A DNA stretch of 64,000 bases from Endomychus coccineus (lineage: Eukaryota > Arthropoda > Insecta > Coleoptera > Endomychidae): contig OY294072.1 in the NCBI GenBank assembly GCA_958510875.1, positions 4,260,501 to 4,324,500 on the forward strand. Direction: 5' to 3'. Shown piece after piece: positions 56,945 through 64,000 of this stretch. Made by a program: the position numbers and the translations under genes. Each line of letters starts with the position of its first letter. Position 1 is the first letter of the stretch. The notes under the pieces were generated by a model. That model searched no databases. It was not told the DNA's origin and saw only the letters and a list, made by a program, of their open reading frames with translations.

Positions 56945-57260
56945 TTCCGACCCTAAAAATCTCATACACAAGTTCTGAGTAGAATCGGACTGTATTCACA
57001 AAACGTCCGCCATTTTAGCCACCATATTGAATCTTTGTATTTTGACTTACATAGTATAACCTACGGCCCCAAAAACCACACATATCAATTTGAAGAAGAA
57101 TCGGACCATGATCACACAACTCGTCCGCCACCTGAAATTTTCAAATTTTTATTGAAAATCCATGCTGCTGCTGACTACAAAACCCCCTTATACAAATTTT
57201 GAATAGAATCGTTCTATAATCACAAGACCCGCCCGTCATCTTGGAGACGCCATCTTGTTT
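56945..57260. repeat. Degenerate tandem repeat, about 112-bp period, three units
   Basis: Each unit has a 'gaatcgg/gaatcgt' block, then 'atcacaa', then 'cgtccgcca/gcccgtcatc'. Units start near 56,950, 57,063 and 57,175. A GATA-type simple repeat ('agatagatcgatagata') follows at 57,337-57,352. This looks like the 3' end of an interspersed repeat. Confidence 0.65.
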
Positions 57261-57500
57261 TTTTCTTTTATACATATGTCATAACACGACACCCGAATAA
57301 ATAACACCTGTCAAATTTCACCACAACGTACAAATAGATAGATCGATAGATAAACAAGGCAAGTTAAAAAGCAAGGCAAGTCAAAGCTTGTAATGATTTA
57401 GAAACCGCTAATGAAATCATTTTGTATTATACTCTGTCACATTGGAATTATGATGTATTTCACAAAACTATGTTTTATATTGATACTTGCTGTCATATGA

Positions 57501-58244
57501 ACTATTAAAATTTGCCAAGAATCTTTTTTACCGTCTATTGATGCTTTCTACAATAAATTGGAAGATAAACAATGCCCCCGAAGACTCTACCAGCGAGCCC
57601 AGCATATATCGGATGAATTCGAATGCCGAAATTTGGGGCAATATGTCGATTTGTATATGAAGACCGACATAATGCTCCTAGCCGATGTTTTTGAACAATT
57701 CAGAACTAGCTGTCATCAAACATACAATCTGGATCCTGCGCACTACTTTACACTGCCAGGCTTTACTTGGGATGCGATGCTGAAACATACGAAACAAGAA
57801 TTAGAGCTTCTCACAGATCTCGATATATTTCTATTCGTTGAGAAAGGGATTAGAGGTGGACTCAGTCAAGTATGTTCTAAGCGTAGAGCTCAGGCCAACA
57901 ATAAATATATACCAAATTATAATCCATCGAAAGCTGATTCTTATTTGATGTATTATGACGTTAATAACCAGTATGGTTGGGCTATGAGTCAAGCTCTTCC
58001 ATATGGCGGATTTGAATGGTGTGATACAAATATTGATGTTACTACAGTTCCAGATGATTCTGATGTGGGATATATTTTAGAAGTCGATTTGGAGTACCCT
58101 GAACATCTTCACGATCAACATAAAGACTTACCCTTCTGCCCCTTACATATCGATCCGCAAACGGGCAACACCCCTGCTTCATCAAATTCACCATCAAAAT
58201 TGATGGCGACGCTTCACCCTAAGAAGAAGTATGTTATCCATTAA
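57501..58244 (+). pseudogene. pPolB: Polinton type-B DNA polymerase, exonuclease III to motif A
   Basis: The frame is open from 57,501 with no ATG start; the exonuclease I and II motifs are absent, so the N-terminus is missing. Counting from MEDKQ (57,558), YMKTD at 33-37 is the exonuclease III motif. GIRGG at 97-101 is the conserved link, and YYDVNNQYGWAM at 132-143 is polymerase motif A with D134. A TAA at 58,242-58,244 ends it, but the same phase continues in the next entry. In intact relatives this enzyme copies the element by protein-primed synthesis. Confidence 0.93.
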
Positions 58245-59264
58245 CGTAGCCTTAAGCAAGCTCTAGAAAACGGATTGATCCTATCTAAAATTCATCGAAC
58301 CTTAAAATTTAAGCAAGCTTCGTGGTTGAAATCATATATTGACCTGAATACTAACCTTCGAAAGGGTGCGAAGAATGAGTTTGAGAAGAATTTATTCAAA
58401 TTGATGAATAATGCTGTATTCGGTAAGACGATGGAAAACATCCGTAAAAGAGTGAATGTTCGCTTACTAACCGAGTGGGCTGGGAGGTATGGTGCACAAT
58501 CATACATATCGAAGCCGGAATTCAAGAGTTGTACAATCTTCAATGAGAATTTGGTAGCTGTTGAACTAAACAAGCTGGAAGTATGGTTGAATAAGCCAAT
58601 TTATGTGGGTATGTCGATTCTGGATTTGGCTAAGATAACCATATACGACTTCCATTATGGATATATGAATCAGACGTTTGGGAATAGTTGTTCTGTATTG
58701 TATACAGATACGGATTCTCTTATCTATGAACTGGAGCAAGACCCTTATGATATGATGAAGCGCGATCACCATCACTTCGACACCAGTGACTACCCAGTTG
58801 ACAACATCTATGATATTCCACCCGTTAATAAGAAGGTGTTAGGAAAGATGAAGGATGAGAACAACGGAACCCTCATGACCGATTTTGTAGGTCTAAGGTC
58901 CAAATTATACGCAATAAAGTTATTAACTACTGAGGATGATGTTAGTAGGAAGCTTCAAGATCTGAAAGCAGCTGAATATGAAGAATTTGAAATTGCGGAA
59001 ATAATGCGGAACTACGGTGTGACAAAAAAAGCCAAGGGAGTGGAATTTTCCGTTGTGAAAAACAGGATCGATTTCGATGACTATGTAGAGTGTCTCGAAA
59101 AGTGGAAAGAAGTATCAGTTACTCAACATTTAATTAAAGCTGAAAAACATAAAGTGTTTTCTATAAGTCAGGAGAAGATTGCTTTATCTCCCAACGATGA
59201 TAAGCGGTACTTAATACCTGGAACTTTTGCAACCCCTCCAGTTGGGACATTATGCAATCTCTAA
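58245..59264 (+). pseudogene. pPolB: Polinton type-B DNA polymerase, motif B to C-terminus
   Basis: Same phase as the upstream part. From its first ATG-like codon (58,275) one sees KLMNNAVFGKTMEN at 42-55 (motif B, K...N..FG), then YTDTDSLIYE at 143-152 with the catalytic DTD at 145-147 (motif C). After that come VLGKMKDE and KGVEFSVVK, and it ends at ALSPNDDKRYL and a natural stop. Catalytic residues of the palm are all kept. Only the one stop at 58,242 and the missing N-terminus make it non-functional. Confidence 0.93.
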
Positions 59265-59640
59265 TATAATGGAGACAGATTAGTCATTGTTGGTTAAATA
59301 TATTCAAATTTAGACATAGTTACAATATATTCATTCCACATTTATTTATTAGAATCTAATATTATATCATAGGGATTTATGTATCCCGATTAGTTTGAAT
59401 ATAAGCATATTCAACATTTAGTTAAGTTTAGTTCAGTTCAAGTTTAGTTAAAACGTGTTTACATAATTATTTTGTTATCGATTACTAGTGGTTTGTAGGC
59501 CTCCTGGGGACGCTTTCCACTTTATTGAAAAAAAAAAGCAACGTGCCATAAGTTCTACCTCTTGGGTGGTTGGGAAACGAACTAGATCTCCATAAAAACT
59601 TCTTGCTTATATATGTTTGATTGAATAACCGTCTGTCGAA
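59265..59640. other. Polinton interior after polymerase, nothing recognised
   Basis: AT-rich, including a near-repeat 'agttaagtttagttcagttcaagtttagtt' type stretch around 59,418-59,450. No ORF of interest. Confidence 0.4.
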
Positions 59641-59838
59641 GCACGTGTCTGAATGTTGAAGCATGTGTCTGAACACGTGTCTGAATGTTGAAGCATGTGT
59701 CTGAACACGTGTCTCAATATTGAATCATGTGTCCGAACACGTGTCTGAATGTTGAAGCATGTATCTGAATGTTGAAGCATGTGTCTGAACACGTGTCTGA
59801 ATGTTGAAGCATGTGTCTGAATATTGAAGCACGTGTCC
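59641..59838. repeat. Minisatellite near the right Polinton end
   Basis: About ten units built from 'cgtgtctgaatgttgaagca' and a shorter 'tgtgtctgaaca' element. The open minus-strand frame across it (HSDTCFNIQT-type repeats) is a by-product of unit lengths, not a gene. Confidence 0.9.
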
Positions 59839-60019
59839 AGTATTACTATTTTCAACTTTCAAACTAATTGTGTAACATGAAAATCACATTCTTTCGATTT
59901 AAAATTATTATGGATGAGGTTAGGCTCACCTTTACCTAGATGACATTAGGCTAGACCCACGTGACAAACTTAGAGTGCACCGGAGCTATATCTACTACAT
60001 TAAAGACGATTGTTATCAT

Positions 60020-60090
60020 GTCCACCATAGCTCAGCGGTTAAGGCGTCGATTTTGGAATTTATTTCCCGGGTTCGAATCTGGTGTAGGAC
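60020..60090 (+). tRNA. tRNA-like module 1, right repeat (likely pseudo-tRNA)
   Basis: Mirror of 54,014-54,084. GTCC...GGAC ends, box A TAGCTCAGCGGTTAAGGCG, box B GGTTCGAATCT. 71 bases with no room for a long variable arm. No T-run terminator directly follows (AAAATTCATTTTT lies just after). Confidence 0.45.
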
Positions 60091-60155
60091 AAAATTCATT
60101 TTTCAGTACAGTTGACTCGGATTATATATACTACATTAAAATTACTCATTCTCAA

Positions 60156-60226
60156 GTCCTCCATAGCTGAGCGGTTAAGCCGTTGACTTCAGAATTTATT
60201 TCTCGGGTTCGAATCTGGTGTAGTAC
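60156..60226 (+). tRNA. tRNA-like module 2, right repeat (likely pseudo-tRNA)
   Basis: Mirror of 53,878-53,948, starting 136 bases after module 1. Spacer bases 'tactacatta' recur before each module, so the whole is a tandem repeat of about 131-136 bases. Confidence 0.4.
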
Positions 60227-60286
60227 AAAATTCATTCCAGTAGAAGTGACTCAGGTTATATACTACATCAAAATTAATTAATTCAA

Positions 60287-60357
60287 GTCCTTCATAGCTG
60301 GGCGGTTAAGCCACCTAACTTTGGAATTAATTTCCTGGGTTCGAATCCGGTGTGTAG
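60287..60357 (+). tRNA. tRNA-like module 3, right repeat (likely pseudo-tRNA)
   Basis: Mirror of 53,746-53,816, starting 131 bases after module 2. Box B GGTTCGAATCC is canonical. Confidence 0.4.
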
Positions 60358-60775
60358 AAAAAATATCAATTTCAGTAGAATGCGAGTACACAGATGACTA
60401 GTTCACAGACTGCAGATTGGAAAAAACATAGATTTGCCAGACCATAGTTGGGGGAATCATAGATTACCAAACCATAGCCTACCTGTCCATCGATTGATGA
60501 ACCATAGAGCATAGTCGGGTGCACCATAGATTACCAAACCAAAGACCATCGATTGGTGAACCATATACTTCTATGACTGCGCATGCGTGATTGTGGATGA
60601 CCTTGGGATGGTCAGTTTTCGGTAAAATGAACCTTAGATTTCCTTATGGAGATTTACATGCAAAAAAGGTCTATTATGGTGGAGAACTGTCATAGCACAT
60701 CTACTATTATATATTACGATTTATTAGTCAGATAATGAATATAATTGATATTTCGAGTGAGCAATATAACAAGAA

Positions 60776-61332
60776 TTAAGAAACGCTTAGACAACTCACA
60801 AATATGTGGGCGTTATCAATGAGATAAGTATAGACTTCATATTTGAATCTTTTAACATCATTATTAATTGATCTCAATGCTAACGGAAGTTTGTTAAAGA
60901 CTTTTGATCCGTTGAAGGAAATACTATTTTGACATTTTCTTTTGGCGAATTTATTAATTTTGATTTCTTCATTGTAAGCTGCTCTTGTGTGATAGGCTTG
61001 ATCTATGCACTTAGTTTCCACTTTTAGATGCATGTAGATTAGACATTGATATATGTTAAGTGTTCTAACTTTTAGCACATTCATTTGTTTGTATAAAATA
61101 TCCGTAGAAAATCTTTTTGATTTGTTTAATATTATTTTTAAGACGTAATTTTGTACAACATTAAGAGGTTCCATTGCATTTTTATATAGACCTCCCACGC
61201 TTTGATGCCATATTTCAATAAAGATTCCACCAGAGCTTTGTATATATTTTTAAGCATGAATTAGTTTTCTTACTTTGCTTGCTAAATGTTCTACTTGAAT
61301 ATTCCACCTAAGATTTTTGTCAATGATTATAC
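60776..61332 (-). pseudogene. LINE-C copy 2 RT thumb and C-terminal domain
   Basis: 140-codon frame (60,776-61,198) with EPLNVVQNYVLKIILN and GSKVFNKLPLALRS, preceded by the stop-broken LVESLLKYGI stretch. It keeps the glycine (FNGSKV) that copy 1 changed to valine. Confidence 0.8.
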
Positions 61333-61430
61333 CAAGATATTTAATAATATAATAAGATTCTTGACCCAGTATGAATTATATAAAAAAAATTTGGGAATTA
61401 GGTCACATTACCACTCTGTTATAAATGTTC

Positions 61431-61472
61431 GTCTTTACGTACGTTTCGGTCTCACGACCATCATCAGAAGAC
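61431..61472 (-). ncRNA. Hammerhead-like motif, left repeat of Penelope copy 2
   Basis: Reverse complement of the motif, identical to the left motif of copy 1 with all stems paired. Confidence 0.65.
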
Positions 61473-61557
61473 TTATTTTGTTAAAAAGGGGGTTAACTTA
61501 AACTAATTAGCACATAAACAAAATCTATAATGGTTCTTCTTATAAAAATAACATAAC

Positions 61558-61987
61558 AGGTAATACAGACAATTATATAACTTTACCATACATTCCGGAG
61601 ACCTCAGAAAAAATTAAGAAATGTTTGAAAAAGTACAATATAAATGTTGCGCATAAACCTACTAACTGTGTTGGGAAATATTTCTCAAATCTAAAACCTG
61701 TAATACCTAAAGATAAACAAACCCACACAGTATATAAATTGAATTGTTTAGATTGTGATGGTACTTATACTGAAATCTCTAAACAATATTTACAAAAAAG
61801 AATGTACGGCCATAAGTATAGCACAAGAAATAATAACTTAGAAAATTCCACCGCCCTTGCTAAGCACTGTTTTGATTATAACCATCAATTTGATTACAAA
61901 AATGTTAATATTTTAACTAAAGAAACCAATTTTTATAAAAGATCTATCCTGGAGATGATTCACATAAAAAAGATTCAAATTCTGTAA
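61558..61987 (+). pseudogene. Penelope-like RT end plus GIY-YIG domain, copy 2
   Basis: Open without the stop that breaks copy 1: ITLPYIPETSEKI, AHKPTNCVGKYFSNL, then VYKLNCLDCDGTYTE, where the G of the YIG-like triplet has become E. A one-base loss near 61,970 ends the frame after HIKK instead of continuing to SQIYTNLIN. Nuclease activity is unlikely. Confidence 0.85.
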
Positions 61988-62425
61988 ATCATAGGAATGA
62001 TATTCAGGGATTGAGTCAGATTTATACTAACTTGATTAATTGAAACTCTTGCAAATTCCTACATACGTCTTTATAATGTTAAAAGTATATTTTAGGAAGA
62101 ACGCTTAAAGTAAACTAAATTCCAATGCAGGTCTAAAACCTTTTCAAGTACGTCATAAATCTACATCTGGGTCGAGTTATTACAAACAAATAGCGTCGAA
62201 TTTCAGTTGCTTTGAGACCATAGCAATATGCGTTTGTACATTATGAGAATATTACTTAACAGTGGTTTCTTGTTACAAAAAAATCTATACTTTAATATTA
62301 ACGATACAATTTTCGATTATTCGTGGTTCTGTTTGTTTCGACGGCGTGAGCTTTTTGATTGAAGATTTTGCGATATGGACGCTTGTGCTAATTAGTTTTA
62401 GTTAACCCCCTTTTTAACAAAATAA

Positions 62426-62467
62426 GTCTTCTGATGATGATCGTGAGACCGAAACGTACGTAAAGAC
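62426..62467 (+). ncRNA. Hammerhead-like motif, right repeat of Penelope copy 2
   Basis: Core CTGATGA and GAAA, stem I GTCTT/AAGAC and short stem III as in copy 1. One stem II pair is broken (A against C). Confidence 0.55.
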
Positions 62468-62536
62468 GAACATTTATAACAGAGTGTTAATGTGACCTAA
62501 TTCCCGAGAATTTTTTATATAAACAAGATATTTAAT

Positions 62537-62863
62537 GTGGTCTGCAGCTTGTATGTAATTTTCACATTCACAGTTCGTATGGATGTATAGTTTGTTTACG
62601 TTATTGCATTCACTAACGTTCGTGATTGAGAAACTTATGAATTTAGTTTTATTTGAATTAAGGGTGAGTTTGTTTGATTGTAACCCGCAATTCACAGTAC
62701 TAAGACCACATGTAGCTTCATTCATGAGTGAATGTGAATATCTATCACTGAATATAATAACTGTATCGTCAGCATAGTTTATCAGTTTTGCATCAATCGG
62801 GAGGCTCCCTATCGAATTTATATAAATTAATAACAATATTAGTAGTATAGTTGCGTATATCAT
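62537..62863 (-). pseudogene. LINE-C copy 2 RT palm with YADD
   Basis: LLIYINSIGSLPIDAKLIN is followed by YADDTVIIFSD, the usual catalytic motif C. Interrupted at HIKYL by the Penelope-like insertion, as in copy 1. Confidence 0.87.
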
Positions 62864-62954
62864 TGTCCATTTCAGTTATGTAATGTTTCACATATGTTGC
62901 TATTTTATCTGTGACTTTTAATTTAATATTCTTTACATCTGATCTATTGTTTCA

Positions 62955-63400
62955 TGACTTCCGCGTAGTACCAAAAGACGCCACGTAGGAGTATTTTCTG
63001 GAAATTGTCAGTTGACTTGTAAATACAAGGCATATCTGCGTTTTCAAAATCGTTTTATCACGTCGTGATCCAAGCGCCAGCTGGTGACTGAGCGACGGAC
63101 TACGAGTTTGACGACGCGTAAGCGACTCATGTCAACCATAGAGTTTCCGGACCTTCATGTACGACCGTGTTTTACTATCGCTTTAGGTACATAGAAAATT
63201 ATTAATTTAATTATTATATCAACAACATTCCAAGAACCAAAATGAGTAAATAACAGTGAACAATAGTTATTTATTAAGAGAACAAGGAATCATTCAACAA
63301 AATGAAAACTAAGGTATTGTTATTACTGTAGTGGTAAGAACACTACAGGTACAAGACTCCTTACATTTGAAAAGTTGCTTTCTCTAAAGGAAGATGAATG
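62955..63400. other. Second copy of the GC-richer unassigned segment
   Basis: Duplicate of 25,378-25,800 with a few changes. No ORF. Confidence 0.4.
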
Positions 63401-64000
63401 ATTCAAAGACATTTAATTTTAAAGTAAAGTTGCAAATATTTTAATTTATTGTATAGTATTCTAGGAGCCAAGTTGTTCCAAATAGAATGTAATTCTTCTG
63501 CGTACAGAGAAAAAAAACGGTTTTCTATAAGGTATCTTCCTCTGTTTACTTTAAATAGGTAGCTACTTTTGAAGAAATAGAGTTGCTTTTCATGCAAATA
63601 AGTAATGAAAATGATACTCGATCAACATCCGTATAAGTAAGTAACTGTTATAGTAACTATATGTAGATTCTTTCTTAAAGTGCCAAAGATTTTTAAACAA
63701 GTTAATATCAGAATGTACTTCCGTCAATGAATTAATTAAATTGGTATTTTACAATATCAATGATTCAAAGACATTTTAATTTTGAAAAAGTGGAGTTGCA
63801 ATATTTTAATTTGTTGTATAGTATTTGAGGAGCCATGTATTTGTAGAGCGACTATATTTTATGAGCATTTTCTTTTGCATTACTTGAAGTTTCAATGATT
63901 GAATTATATAACCTAGAATTGGTCAAGTGACGTACGTCACAAATTCAAGAGAGTACTCTAGAACTACCTCTACGACTAATTCGACTCCATTCTAATTTTA
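63401..64000 (-). repeat. Module W reverse pieces at the window end
   Basis: A short W end (to 63,478) is joined to a second, fuller reverse W that starts at about 63,510 ('aaacggttttctataagg'). It carries perfect TGACGTACGTCA at 63,928-63,939. Cut by the window edge. Confidence 0.55.

Larger units (their letters stand above)
53398..60705 (+). mobile_element. Polinton/Maverick-like element, 7,308 bp, degraded
   Basis: Flanked by a 6-bp duplication ATTATA (53,392-53,397 and 60,706-60,711), with ends AGTAGATGTG ... CACATCTACT. Inverted repeats of about 771 bp frame a type-B DNA polymerase gene. A 6-bp duplication, AG start, long inverted repeats and protein-primed-type polymerase all fit Polintons, which are usually 15-20 kb. 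Integrase, ATPase, protease and capsid genes are not found, so this is an internally deleted copy. Mariner debris and short tandem repeats fill much of the interior. Confidence 0.85.
59935..60705 (-). repeat. Polinton terminal inverted repeat, right
   Basis: Reverse complement of 53,398-54,169. The three tRNA-like modules lie on the plus strand here. Confidence 0.92.
61346..62523 (+). mobile_element. Penelope-like element, truncated, copy 2
   Basis: 1,178 bp between the 13-bp duplications at 61,333-61,345 and 62,524-62,536. Same inverted repeats and content as copy 1. Hammerhead-like motifs at 61,431-61,472 (minus) and 62,426-62,467 (plus). The plus motif has one stem II pair lost (GATC against GACC). 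Confidence 0.87.
60740..62940 (-). mobile_element. LINE-C copy 2, split by the same Penelope-like insertion
   Basis: Duplicate of 23,162-25,350 with the Penelope-like element at the identical base. Palm at 62,537-62,863, thumb and C-terminal part at 60,776-61,332. Confidence 0.87.

Noticed and set aside
59607..59855. 82-codon minus-strand frame with a His/Cys-rich repeated protein (HSDTCFNIQT type)
   Set aside because: It is the translation of the minisatellite; unit lengths happen to keep the frame open. No start context and no non-repeat part.
60020..60357. Calling the tRNA-like modules as functional tRNA genes with named amino acids
   Set aside because: The anticodon arms and T stems do not pair properly and the acceptor stems are partial. 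Only boxes A and B are convincing.

Overview
The window is a mosaic of broken transposable elements from an AT-rich animal genome, most likely an arthropod and probably an insect. I base that on the combination of APE-type LINEs of the Jockey/CR1 group, BEL/Pao gag-pol remnants, IS630/mariner transposase pieces, a Penelope-like element with a GIY-YIG domain, and a Polinton/Maverick-like element. No host gene is recognisable. Family names rest on motifs read by eye; species and exact clades cannot be set from this sequence alone.

Most of the DNA is built from a few modules reused in both orientations. U is about 2-3 kb, AT-rich and non-coding. V carries a 131-codon ORF of unknown function plus GC-rich palindromes. 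W carries a LINE-like 3' end and a TGACGTACGTCA palindrome. U-V-W runs forward at 2.2-4.8 kb (U only), 6.5-10.5 kb, 13.2-16.6 kb and 36.6-39.9 kb. It runs in reverse at 16.9-20.2, 25.8-29.4, 40.0-42.0 and 46.5-50.5 kb. This gives palindromes centred near 16.7, 32.4 and 39.9 kb. Attached to these modules are LINE-A (three copies, minus strand), LINE-B (four copies sharing an RT-core deletion), a 148-bp satellite (arrays at 10.5-12.1 and 43.9-46.5 kb, remnant at 16.6 kb), BEL/Pao fragments and two mirrored mariner fragments.

A block at 18.1-25.9 kb recurs in the same orientation at 48.4-53.4 plus 60.7-63.5 kb. Both copies hold LINE-C with the same Penelope-like insertion (13-bp target duplication), so that insertion predates the block duplication. 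The second copy is split by a 7,308-bp Polinton-like element at 53,398-60,705 with a 6-bp ATTATA duplication. The first copy keeps the uninterrupted site at 23,131-23,136, so the Polinton came later.

The Polinton-like element has terminal inverted repeats of about 771 bp, each carrying three tandem tRNA-like modules. It encodes a type-B DNA polymerase broken by one in-frame stop and lacking its N-terminus, and contains decayed mariner copies and several short tandem repeats. The Penelope-like copies carry near-canonical hammerhead ribozyme motifs in their inverted repeats. The least explained items are the 131-codon ORF family, of which two of seven copies are intact, and the tRNA-like triplets in the Polinton ends.
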